Source of the DNA: Galerina marginata
Lineage: Eukaryota > Basidiomycota > Agaricomycetes > Agaricales > Galerinaceae
NCBI GenBank assembly: GCA_023014335.1
Contig: JAECYW010000009.1
Coordinates: 2,542,001-2,606,000, forward strand
DNA: 64,000 nt
Direction of reading: 5' to 3'
Positions 54,192 to 64,000 of this stretch are shown here, piece after piece. Under the pieces are notes generated by a model. The model saw only the letters and a list, made by a program, of their open reading frames with translations. It was not told the DNA's origin and made no database searches. A program made the position numbers and the translations under genes. Every line of letters starts with the position of its first letter. Positions within the stretch are counted from its first letter, which is position 1.

Positions 54192-54935
54192 TATGGTATG
54201 TCTGACTGCCACCCTGTTCAAACACCAATGGCTACTGGAACTATCTTGTCCAAAACCATGGGTCCTCAAAATGCAGAAGAGGTGGAACAAATGCACAATG
54301 TTCCATACCTTAGTGAAGTTGGCTCTTTGCAGTACTTGGCTACAATGACCCGCCCAGACATTGCTTATACTGTGGCCTATTTGGCACGCTTCAACTCCAA
54401 TCCTGGCCCCAAACACTGGGCTGCTGTCAAACACCTATTCAGATATCTTAAAGGCACTCTTGAGTACAAGTTACAGTATTGTGGTGAACATGGTCAAGAA
54501 CCATTCATTACATTTACTGACTCTGCTCATGGTGATTCTGTTGATACTGGAAAGTCCACAAGTGGCTATGTTACCACTATGGCTGGTGGTTCAATTGGTT
54601 GGTCAAGCAAGCTCCAAGACATTATTGCATTGTCTACAACAGAGGCTGAATATGTAGCTGCAGTAGAGGCTGGCAAGGAGATATGTTGGATGTGCAATAT
54701 TCTTCATGAATTTGGGCACACTGTCACCCAGCCTTCTATTATGCATGTTGACAACCAGGGTGCTCTCAGTGTTTCCAAGAATCCTGAACACCATGGGCGT
54801 ATGAAGCACTTGGACTTGCGGTTTTACTGGCTCAGGGATGCCGTCGCTGTTGGACTTATTTCACCATCCTTCATCTCAACTGATGGACAAGTGGCAGATC
54901 TTCTTACCAAACCCCTTTCACCTTCCAAAGTTGCA
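54192..54935 (+). pseudogene. Ty1/copia RNase H fragment
   Basis: An open 248-codon fragment in one frame, starting YGMSDCHPVQTPMATG and ending ADLLTKPLSPSKVA. Motifs: YLSEVGSLQYLATMTRPDIAY, HWAAVKHLFRYLKGT, FITFTDSAHGDSVDTGKSTSGY (RNase H Asp), KLQDIIALSTTEAEYVAAVE (Glu), VDNQGALSVSKNPEHHGRMKH (Asp/His) and HLDLRFYWLRDAV. It is cut precisely by HE heads on both sides. Neither outer flank contains the rest of the copia element, so it is an orphan piece. No stop codon has accumulated. Confidence 0.93.
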
Positions 54936-55341
54936 CTTGGTCAGAGGCCATTGCTGCGCATGGCAAAAACAAGTTCTTACTTTGGGGTGAGGCAGTGCCT
55001 GAGGACTTACACTGTTATTAAACAAATACATATTAAATACGTAAATAACATGTAGTCCGCTCAAATCTGAACCGATTGGGATGATCTTATACTCAAAAAA
55101 AGCAGAAAAATAAGGCAAATCTAACAAGCCTAAAACAGCCTGGTCACGTGACCAGGAAGGCCCTGATTTTTACGATTTTTTTGATACCAAGATCATAAAA
55201 ATTGGCCCAGTGATGGCTGAGATACAGAAACCATGCAGGGTCACTATAGCAGTGGGAAAATTTCGAACCATTGCGTTAGAAACCATTTCCTTCTGCTATC
55301 AAGTGTAGAAAACAAGTTCTTTTACTACGTAAGAACTTGTA
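54936..55341 (+). mobile_element. Solo HE-A head, right of the copia fragment
   Basis: 406-bp head in forward orientation, A at 54935 and A at 55342. It carries the B-like segment CTATCAAGTGTAG before an A-form hairpin (ACAAGTTCTT), an intermediate between the subfamilies. With 53786-54191 it forms a pair with both 5' ends facing the copia fragment. Confidence 0.9.
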
Positions 55342-55748
55342 ACAAATTCCCGGTCGAAAGCGCACAGTAAACTACTAATCCCCGAACCAGACCCAAACCC
55401 ATCCACTTCTTCCGAATCCTTCCAACGGCGTCCTTTGTGTGCCAGGCCTTTGCTAGGGGGGACGGACCACCTAGCCGCCCAGTCCCGAGGGAGGGACGAC
55501 CCCCATCGCTACGCCAATACCACGTAAGGACCGAAGCCCAAACATCTCCTGGCAGCCGCAGCTGCTGCACTCTCTCCGCCTTCCGAACCCGACGCCCACT
55601 TCAAGACCCGAACCCGTCCCAAAAACCCTCGCCCACCCGCGCCTTGACGACCCGAAACCCATACCAGCGAAGGAAATAAGCAGATGCGGGGATGAGGCCC
55701 CCAACCAAATGATAAATCATCCGCGCAAGCCAAAAAAGCAGCTACCAT

Positions 55749-57021
55749 TACAAGTTCTTACGTAGTAAAAGAACTTGTTTTCCGGCCTGCATAGCAGGCA
55801 GAAAACATTCCTAACGCAATGGTTGGAAATTCTCCCACTGCTATAGTGACCCTGCATGGTTTCTGTATCTCAGCCATTACTGGGCCAATTTTGATGATCT
55901 TGGTATCAAAAAAATCGTAAAAATCAGGGCTTTCATGTGGCATGTGTATCCAGGGTTGATTAGGTCATGTGACCTGCTCACACGACCCAAAAAGCGCAAA
56001 TTTGTGTGAATTTACACTTAAAACAGATTTCAGTGAGCTAAATATGCTAAAATGTGTTGCCCAGACCAATCTAGAATAATGTACAAATATTTACATATGT
56101 TTTGCAATGATGTCATGGTGTCCAAATCAGGCAAACAGTCAGCTCAACTTGGTGAAAATCCGAAAATTGGTGTTAAACTAACTGGATAACCCATAAAAGG
56201 CACACCAAACATTGCAAAACATGACCAAATAACATGGAAATAATGTTCTAGAAGCTTACATAATCAAACTCACAGCAGGACTTTGTGCAATTGCCTTGGA
56301 TTTGGTAATGCACCAACTTGGACCAAAATATTCTCAGGGATATGTCATGTGATATGTGTGCACAGACCATCTCTTAGATAAAAAAAACATTATCAGTATT
56401 TTTATTTTATTTTAATGTCTTTAAAATCTCTCAATATAGCTTATTTACTGTGTTTTCAACAATATTCCGCATTTGGTAAGTCACATAAAGATGTGACAAT
56501 ACGCATGTGACACCATCTTTTAGCCCTGATTTTTCTGATAATTACACACTTTATTTCAAGGAAATCTGATAAAAACTAAGTGACGTATGAACTAATCTTA
56601 TTACAAGTTCTTATTGTAGTCAATTAATTAATCTTGTTACAAGTTCTTACGTAGTAAAAGAACTTGTTTTCCGGCCTGCATAGCAGGCAGAAAACATTCC
56701 TAACGCAATGGTTGGAAATTCTCCCACTGCTATAGTGACCCTGCATGGTTTCTGTATCTCAGCCATTACTGGGCCAATTTTGATGATCTTGGTATCAAAA
56801 AATTCGTAAAAATCAGGGCCTTCCTGGTCACGTGACCAGGCCATTTTAGGCTTGTTAGATCCGCCTCATTTTTCTGCTTTTTTTGAGTATAAGATCATCC
56901 TAATAGCTTCAGATTTGAGCGGACTATGTAATATTTACTTATTTAACCTTTATTTATAGTCGGACTCACCTAGAAAGTAAGAACTTGTTTTTGCCATGCG
57001 CAGCAATGGCCTCTGACCAAG
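55749..57021 (-). mobile_element. HE-A element, head plus one unit, in the LINE 3' UTR
   Basis: Unit 55749-56637 (889 bp), head 56638-57021 (384 bp). T flanks at 55748 and 57022. The surrounding 3' UTR sequence aligns across the site with 28930-28960 of the intact LINE. Confidence 0.92.
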
Positions 57022-57219
57022 TTCGAGATATGGGCCGCAGAGTAACCACCGGTCGTAGCGAATGCAACCGGGTACGAAACACGAAGAACGCGCGAAACTA
57101 CACCACCCCGTCCTTGGCCTGTCAACCTCGTCTGAAGGAGGGATTGGACCTCCCCCAACCGACGCAACCCGGAAGAAGGTATCAAGGCCTCTCTGAGCGA
57201 CGAGCCCGCGCGGAACGCC

Positions 57220-58046
57220 TTACCCAATGCCTTGCGGTGCTGCCGCTTGGCGGGCGAAGCAGAAAGCTTCTGGGTTCTCCAACAAAAACATCAACAAACC
57301 GTGTAAACGATCAGTTGGGGATTGTCTATCGTACCGCGGACAGTACTTTAGGATGTGTGAGCGGGTCTCGCGAGGAGCGCCGCAGCGGGGGCAGCCATGA
57401 GGCTCTTGGATGTTAAATCGGTCGTAGTACGAGCCGATTGGCGCATGATTCAGTATACACCTGCACAAGCGCACGAAGGAGGCGGCGTCGCCTCCAGACT
57501 CGCGAATATAAGGCCCACCCTTTTGAGTAGCCGGACGGATGGGCCGCGGTTTCTTACCCAGCGTTGAGAGCTGGAGGAAGTCGCGACCCAGATGTTGTGG
57601 ACGGTCAGCTGCAGCCTTGGCCCAGCGTGCCGCCACGCGAGTGTCGCCCTCTGCGCGAAGGCAATCAAAAGTAACCTGCGAACTGAAGTCCACAGGGAAA
57701 TGAGCGGCTCCCCGAGCGTACTGGTGAGCCATATGATGTACGCCCCACTCGAGATTAGTGGGGGGGACGTAGTGGAAAGAAATCCAGCGTTGAGGGTCTG
57801 CCTCAAGCCAGGCTTCGAGGACTTTGCAAGCGCACAGTGAGTGAGACTGCGACGAATGCAAGGAAGTGTCAAGGGCTCGCTTTGCCATAGCAATCGAGTC
57901 CGTGAAGATAGCGACGTGCCTGCATTGCCGCCTGGTGGCGGCCTCGATGGCACGGCAGATGGCCGACATTTCCGCGTCAGGCGCGGTGGTACGACCCACA
58001 AGCCATCTGAAGCGATCAACTTCAACGCCTTGTGAAAAGATGACCC
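57220..58046 (-). pseudogene. LINE ORF2 fragment: RNase H and zinc-binding C-terminus
   Basis: An open frame of ~275 codons: GVIFSQGVEVDRFRWLVGRT, DAEMSAICRAIEAATRR (Glu), VAIFTDSIAMAKRALD (Asp), HYVPPTNLEWGVHHMAHQYA, and the C-terminal CPRCGAPRETRSHILKYCPRY. It is homologous to LINE-1 residues after GVDASVF, which are missing here. The N-terminal truncation removes the first catalytic Asp. No in-frame stops, suggesting recent insertion or selection in a source copy of a sister subfamily. Confidence 0.9.
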
Positions 58047-61000
58047 CACCTATGGTAGGTGGGATCATGTATGAACCCTAGCCTGTGGCCTAAGTAAAGT
58101 GTTACATCCACAAGGGCCCTGGGCTAAGTTAGCAAACTGCCTAAGACCATGGTTTAGGTAGATATAACATGCCGGGGGTGCCGGGGAGGGTGCTGGGGCT
58201 GCTGCTGGGGGCGGGAAATGGTAAACATATGTAAACAATGCAGGAATGGGGCTCTGGGACTGTAATTTGGCTCCTGCACGCTGTTGGGAGCGGATTTGGG
58301 CGGGGAAAAAACATAATCAGGGTCAAATAATATTTATGCACCTGTCCCCGCCATTTGCGCGCCTCCAGGGTTGCGGGGATGGATGGATTGGCGCGGATGA
58401 CTATGGATGACGCAGTCCAAAAATAGACGCGCACATTAACATCCCGGAAAGAAATTATAAAAATAGATTTGATGCATCATTCTTCCAAATTCGTCGTCAG
58501 GCACTCAGCACATCAAAATGAATGTAAAAATAGATTTCACCCATCATTGTTCCGGATTCGTCGTCAGGCACTTCAATCTCATTATCAATTAGATTAGATA
58601 TCGCCTTTGTTATCAGTTAGATTAGATATTGACGCTTTCAGATTTGTTTTATAAATAAAATGGTTGAATTTTGCGCGCTGCCCCTCCTCCCGTTGGATAT
58701 TTACTTGATAGATCACATATATATGCGGTATTAGTTGTATTTAACCTAATGACATAACCTTTGCACTCAAAATACGACGGGAAGAGGGTGGATGGCATAC
58801 AGCTCATCCGGATGAGCTTTCGAACCACCTTCCGCATTCGTACGACCGCGCGAATACTCCTCCGAAATCCGGTTATAAATAGATTTTGTTGATTTCCACT
58901 CGCTTTTGCCCTCCCCCGTGCTCAATATTCCTGTCCCGCCATATTTGCATCCATATCTGTAATCTACCAGTAAATGCGAATCTAACGGTACCAATTTTAT
59001 CCAGGAATCCTTCCAGAATGGTTAATAATTTTGTCAATCTTCTTAGTGGACAGCCTTTACTCATAAAATATGCATATTTATTGAATTTTATTCATTACTA
59101 CGAATACAGGATTTTATGTGTATATATATATATATGTATAGTCTGTGGGGAACAAGGACAGATGGCGGAGAGGAGTTTAATGGGGTAGAGGGGGAGCGGC
59201 GGTAGTGGTTAGCGGGCAAAAGCAGCAGCGGGCAGCTCCGCGCATACGTTCTACTCGACCCGCCTATGCGTTTCGTCATCGTCGTCGAAGCTTCCGCGTG
59301 ATGGTGGAAACGGGGAGCACGGCGATGGTGCTGGTTAGTGAGCGAGGGTAGCGGTGGACAGGGCGATGGCTTCGGCTGGTGTTCGACCCGAGCTGCCCAC
59401 GAGCTTCGTCGTCGTCGGGAACCCTCAGAGAGGCTGGTGTTGCTGCTTGCTGGTCCGTAGTGGATGTGGCACGGGGAGAAAGCACCAGCACCAGCAGCGA
59501 AATGCTGCTAATGCCTCGGTACCACCGAGCCCAACCGACGTCAGCAACGACGGCGCTGCCACTGTTCGCAACGTCGCCGCCTCGCCTGCGCTTGTTCGTC
59601 GTCGTAGTCCATAGAGACAGAATGGAGGTGGTCGGTGGTCGGTGCTTGGCCCTCGTTCGTCTGCGGCGCCAGACTCGGACTGCGAGGCCGTGAATCCACA
59701 ACCAGCAGCGCATCGGCATGGAGCTGGCACTGCTGGTGCTGGTACTGCCAAACCGATGCCGCCGTCACGGTGCTGGTACTGGTGCTGGTGCTGCCAAAAC
59801 CGAGGCCCCGCAATGCCGCTCCTGCTGCTGCTGCTGCCAACGCCGATGTCCCTGCCACCGCTCTCGTCCTCGCGGCAGGGCCGTCTCCCACGTCAAAGCC
59901 CACTGGTATAGTGGGCCAATGTGGAAAGCGGGTGCCGGCGAGGGCTGGCAACACGAACGAATGGCGTGGTGGATGTCCACCGTGGGTGCTGGCCTCGATC
60001 CATGGCGCGATGTGGGGGCAAGGAAACGGTAGGTGGTGGTGGTACGACCCCTTCGGGTGGTGACTAGGGAGGCGTAGGCGGTTGTCAGAGGGAGGGACGA
60101 TGCAGGGGAAAGGAGCCGGCTAGCTGCTGCTTGACGAAGCGACGGCGGCGGCGGCTGCGACACATGGGCGATCGCGGGTCCTTACGAGAGGTAACAACGT
60201 TATCGTCGTCAAGCCTGTGGATGGGGATGAGCGTGCGTGGCGATGGGGAGGCGAAAGAAGCAGCCCGAGTCGTGAGACTCGAACTGGGACGTACCGGGTG
60301 GGTCTCCCTCTTCTAGGGCATCCCCTCGTGTTCCCACCTCCTTTTGACTGCCTGAGTTGACCCCCAGCTCGAGATGGACGCTGTAGCGTCGGTTTCAGTC
60401 CTTTGCCGACCTACATTCCTTCGCAGGGCAGAGGCAGACGGCGGGTGATGTTGGGTTGTGTGCAGTAGGCGACCCTCCAGATTAGGTGGTATCCCCGGGC
60501 TCGAGGATTCGCTGCTGGCAAAGCTGGGGAAGGAGGTGACGAGGTGGAGTGAGGGGTGAGATGAGATCAACGATGCCCGAACATCGTTGATCAACGGTTC
60601 GAGCGGAGTTTGAACTCCCGGACCGTGTCTCCCCCTCAGTTCTTCACCATCGAGAACGTCGCTTGTGGGTGGAGGTGGAGGTTAATAAGGACTAGAATAA
60701 ATATTATCCATAGTAAATACATTTATAAACTGGATTTGAAGACAATTAACTAAATTGCTGATCTAAAACTTTCAATGTGAGGTAGATACACCCAACGGTT
60801 TGTGTGAGTGGTGATTTCGGGTTGGGAAATGCTCAATAGCTCTATCTACTTAGTTCTAACGGGTTTGAAGATGAAATAAACATGTTAAAATTAATTTTGA
60901 GTCAATTAAATACATTCTAGATACTTTGGAGAGGGCCGCGCAAGTGAGAGGCCAGGGAAGTCGTGAGTTTCTAGCAAGATGGAGTATATTCAATGAAATG

Positions 61001-61298
61001 TCAACCTCATTTCGTGTCAAATCCAAGGTAATGTTACTAGATTATCGCGCAACCATGAGAGGTGCTCAGAAATGTTTGCATTGACTTCTAATGACTATCT
61101 GCTGTGACATAGAACCTTTACTTCTGTTTAGAATACATTTAATTGATTCCAATGAGCAAAAAAGTCGAACGCGAACATCCGTTGATCACCACGCGCGGCT
61201 GTTCGATTTCGATACACCTGCATTGTGGTTCAATATTCATCAGCGGAAAGGTTTAATAAGCTTAACGTTATGTTTAATAAAATATCCCGAGCATTAAA
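58047..61298. other. Unassigned region, GC-rich centre
   Basis: 58047-59270 is mixed: a small palindrome CCCACCTATGGTAGGTGGG (58053-58071), two imperfect ~75-bp direct repeats sharing TCGTCGTCAGGCACT (near 58492 and 58560) and a (TA)n run at about 59121. 59270-60640 is GC-rich, with trinucleotide-like runs of GGTGCT/GCTGCT. It contains a duplicated 'ctggtgctggtactgccaaa' (59726-59810). Several overlapping open frames exist on both strands, but none shows a recognisable domain. 60640-61298 is AT-rich and featureless. I cannot support a gene. Confidence 0.4.
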
Positions 61299-62571
61299 CT
61301 TGGTCAGAGGCCATTGCTGCACATGGCAAAAACAAGTTCTTACTTTCAAGGTGAGTGCGACTATAAATAAAGGTTAAATAAGTAAATAATGCATAGTCCG
61401 CTCAAATCTGAAGCTATTGGGATGATCTTATACTTGAAAAAAGCAGAAAAATGAGGCGGTTTTAACAAGCCTAAAACGGCCTGGTCACGTGACCAGGAAG
61501 GCCCTGATTTTTACGAATTTTTTGATACCAAGATCATAAAAATTGGCCCAGTAATGGCTGAGATACAGAAACCATGCAGGGTCACTATAGCAGTGGGAGA
61601 ATTTCCAACCATTGCGTTAGGAATGTTTTCTGCCTGCTATGCAGGCCGGAAAACAAGTTCTTTTACTACGTAAGAACTTGTAACAAGATTAATTATTAGA
61701 CTACAATAAGAAACTTATAAGAAGATTAATTTATACGTTGCTTAGTTTTTATCAGATTGCCTTGAAACAAAATGTGTAATTATCAGAAAAATCAGGGCTA
61801 AAAGATGGTGTCACATGCGTATTGTCACATCTTGATGTGACATACCAAATGCGGAATATTGTTGAAAACACAGTAAATAAGCTATATTGAGAGATTTTAA
61901 AGGCATTAAAATGAAATAAAAATACTGATAATGTTTTTTTTACCTAAGAGATGGTCTGTGCACACATATCACATGACATATCCCTGAGAATATTTTGGTC
62001 CAAGTTGGTGCATTACCAAATCCAAGGCAATTGCACAAAGTCCTGCTGTGAGTTTGATTATGTAAGCTTCTAGAACATTATTTCCATGTTATTTGGTTAT
62101 GTTTTGCAATGTTTGGTGTGCCTTTTATGGGTTATCCAGTCAGTTTAACACCAATTTTCGGATTTTCACCAAGTTGAGCTGACTGTTTGCCAGATTTGAC
62201 ACCATGACATCATTGCAAAACATATGTAAATATTTGTACATTATTTTAGATTGGTCTGGGCCACACATTTTAGCCTATCTAGCTCACTGAAATCCATTTC
62301 AAGTGTAAATTTACACAAATTTGCGCTTTTTGGGTTGTGTGAGCAGGTCACATGACCAAATTGACCCTGGATACACATGCCACATGAAAGCCCTGATTTT
62401 TACGAATTTTTTGATACCAAGATCATAAAAATTGGCCCAGTAATGGCTGAGATACAGAAACCATGCAGGGTCACTATATGAGTGGGAGAATTTCGAACCA
62501 TTGCGTTAGGAATGTTTTCTGCCTGCTATGCAGGCCGGAAAACAAGTTCTTTTACTACGTAAGAACTTGTA
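61299..62571 (+). mobile_element. HE-A element, head plus one unit
   Basis: Head 61299-61682, unit 61683-62571. A flanks at 61298 and 62572. It includes CCTGGTCACGTGACCAGG near 61481. The target lies in unassigned AT-rich DNA. Confidence 0.93.
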
Positions 62572-63280
62572 ATTACTTTTTACGATTCATTGTAACACTT
62601 TCCGAGACGCCTTCGACGACGACGAAGATCCCGAAATTGACCGGGCCGGAAGACCCAACCAATCGCGTCGCGTTCCGAAAGCGGCATCAATCACATCAAC
62701 AGCCATCAGAGCGTCTGATCTTGCCTCTCAACCACCACCACTGCCCTCTCCTGCTCACCCATCCACTCCTCAAGACCCTCAAAATGCCTGGTAAGCCTTT
62801 CTTACTGCTAATATTTACTATTTAACTAGCTTTACAAGCTTTTACAAGGTGTAAACGACGCAAACGAACCCGCACGAACCCGCCGCCACGTCGCGAGCCC
62901 CCCCTCCAACCTGAGGGTTGTGGGCCGACGTCGGGATAGTCGAGATCGGATTAGGGGGTTGGAAGAGAGTCAAGGGGAGACCCAAGGTGTGGGAGACCCG
63001 CCAGGTGCGTCGCGAGACGAGTCTACAAACTCGTTTCGCTTCATCGTCTTCTCACCGCCCCCTGCTCATCCAACGACCTCAGCCATACCACCCACACCCG
63101 CCAGGCCTCGTCGTTAACCCCCGCCGCTACCTGTTATTCCCCACCCTCGATGCCGATCCCGGCCCCCAATCAAAATGCGCAGCAGCAGTGCTGCTTGCGT
63201 ACGCGACGACAACGGGCAGGACGCCAGCAGGACGTCAGTAGCAGTACCCCTGCTGGTGTTCTGGGATCCGAGGATGTGGA
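62572..63280. other. Possible promoter and first exon, unproven
   Basis: A CT-rich stretch (ACCACCACCACTGCCC..., CCACTCCTCAAGACC) precedes ATGCCTG at 62784 and a plausible donor GTAAGC. This is a pattern common at highly expressed fungal genes with a very short first exon. No following exon can be identified, so this may be a gene fragment. The DNA after 62850 is GC-rich with no recognised coding region. Confidence 0.2.
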
Positions 63281-63284
63281 GGCA

Positions 63285-63637
63285 GAGCAGCAGCACGTAC
63301 TTGTGCTGCTGCTCGTGCTCGTTATTCGACCCACCTCCCTTCGACGTCGATGCGAACACCGCGCGCCGACGCAGGTCGAATCCACCAGCACCCGCACCAC
63401 TTCCCTGCCCTGTCATCACCGTCCAAGACGACGACGAGCGAACGGGGCGTGAGGGAGCCATGAACGAGGAGCAGCAGCTCTGTGCTACTGCTCCTCGTTT
63501 TGTTGGCTGCGGTGGTGGTAAGGGCGGACGGGCGAGAACCAGCCACCAGGACGATACCAATCGTCCTGGTGCTCGCGCTCGCACTTGAGCTGCAGATAGC
63601 GAAAGGAAGGGGCGAGACGAACCATACCATTCGTCTC
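63285..63637. repeat. Cluster of four short perfect hairpins
   Basis: GAGCAGCAGCAC/GTGCTGCTGCTC (63285-63314, 6-nt loop); AACGAGGAGCAG/CTGCTCCTCGTT (63463-63499, 13-nt spacer); ACCAGGACGAT/ATCGTCCTGGT (63545-63570, 4-nt loop); GAGACGAA/TTCGTCTC (63614-63637, 8-nt loop). They lie in GC-rich DNA with no confident gene. 63638-64000 shows nothing further. Confidence 0.7.
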
Positions 63638-64000
63638 ACAATTCCAACCTCCGTTCGATGAGGCCGTCGCCACCGCTGCCCTCCCGCCTCGTCACCCGTG
63701 GCACACACAAGCCGCCTTCTTCCATCCCAAACCACCGACACCATCGACTCCGTGGCAGGTCCCCCACATACCCCATGTCGTTCGACCCATCCGCCACGAA
63801 CGAAGGCGCCGCGGGAATAGAGGAGCGGTCGACGACGACGACAGCTGGCTGCTTTCTACGGCGCTCCACCCATCGATGAATCAACCGCGGCAGCATTGCC
63901 TGCTCTTTGGCTAGCAGACCACCGCAGGAGGCCGAGGCGGCTTCGTCACTGTCTCTCGCTCTCAAACGAGCGTGGTCATGCCCCGTTCTTGGCCACTTTC

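Larger units (their letters stand above)
55342..58046 (-). mobile_element. Second LINE copy, 5'-truncated, with an HE insertion
   Basis: Minus strand: the RNase H and C-terminal region (57220-58046) and 3' UTR (57023-57219 and 55343-55748). It is related to 27920-29360 but clearly diverged. It starts within the RNase H domain (5' truncation, common in LINEs). The 3' end lacks a poly(A); it stops at the HE head at 55341, so it was cut by a later event. Confidence 0.85.

Noticed and set aside
59276..60063. Overlapping 100-150-codon open frames on both strands
   Set aside because: GC-rich trinucleotide-like DNA opens all frames. No domain, no intron pattern and no start context favours one.
60588..60640. 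tRNA-like string with TTTGAACTCCCGGACC on the minus strand
   Set aside because: The apparent T-arm has a 4-bp stem and 6-nt loop, no matching box A or acceptor stem. Not a tRNA.

Overview
The window looks like repeat-rich chromosomal DNA of a filamentous basidiomycete, probably an agaricomycete. The evidence is ~50-nt GT-AG introns, a fungal Tad-type LINE, a KDZ-class DNA transposon with its accessory genes, a chromodomain Ty3/gypsy element, and no bacterial operon features. I cannot name the species. Almost everything I can identify is mobile DNA, nested up to four levels deep, and most nesting steps can be proved because removing an insertion (plus one target-site copy) restores a reading frame, an intron or a repeat.

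Layout. 1-5320: an array of five complete identical 871-bp units, then a diverged relative. 5410-29440: one full-length LINE inserted into what was a 48-nt intron of a minus-strand gene (exons at 5321-5377 and 29470-30846). The LINE is itself interrupted by three hairpin-ended elements (6903-8179, 8991-13415, 14580-15852) and by a complete 10.5-kb KDZ transposon (16985-27479). 29470-35058: three intron-containing genes of unknown function, followed by a palindrome-rich stretch that ends in a hairpin terminus at 36685. 37159-48974: a Ty3/gypsy chromovirus on the minus strand, inserted in an older hairpin-ended element and itself carrying three insertions. 49070-57021: nested hairpin-ended elements, a Ty1/copia RNase H fragment and a second, 5'-truncated LINE. 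58047-64000: mostly unassigned GC-rich DNA with one more element (61299-62571).

The signal I consider most novel is the family of hairpin-ended (HE) elements, at least fifteen copies here. They begin CTTGGTCAGAGG, end AAGAACTTGTA, have no conventional terminal inverted repeats and insert after an A with at most a 1-nt duplication. They carry a stem-loop at the 3' end and a short copy of its arm near the 5' end. Some carry tandem 3' modules. Two subfamilies show matched base changes in the 5' motif and both arms of the 3' stem, which suggests that the ends are recognised or paired as structures. A B-type 3' terminus at 36685 has no matching 5' end anywhere to its left, so the three-gene cluster may be cargo of, or may encode, a large HE element. 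This is inference.

The KDZ transposon is a self-contained set: a spliced transposase with a cysteine cluster, a 768-residue accessory protein, and a small protein with an RNase H1 N-terminal-like (viroplasmin) domain, all between long repeat-rich inverted ends with an 8-bp target duplication.
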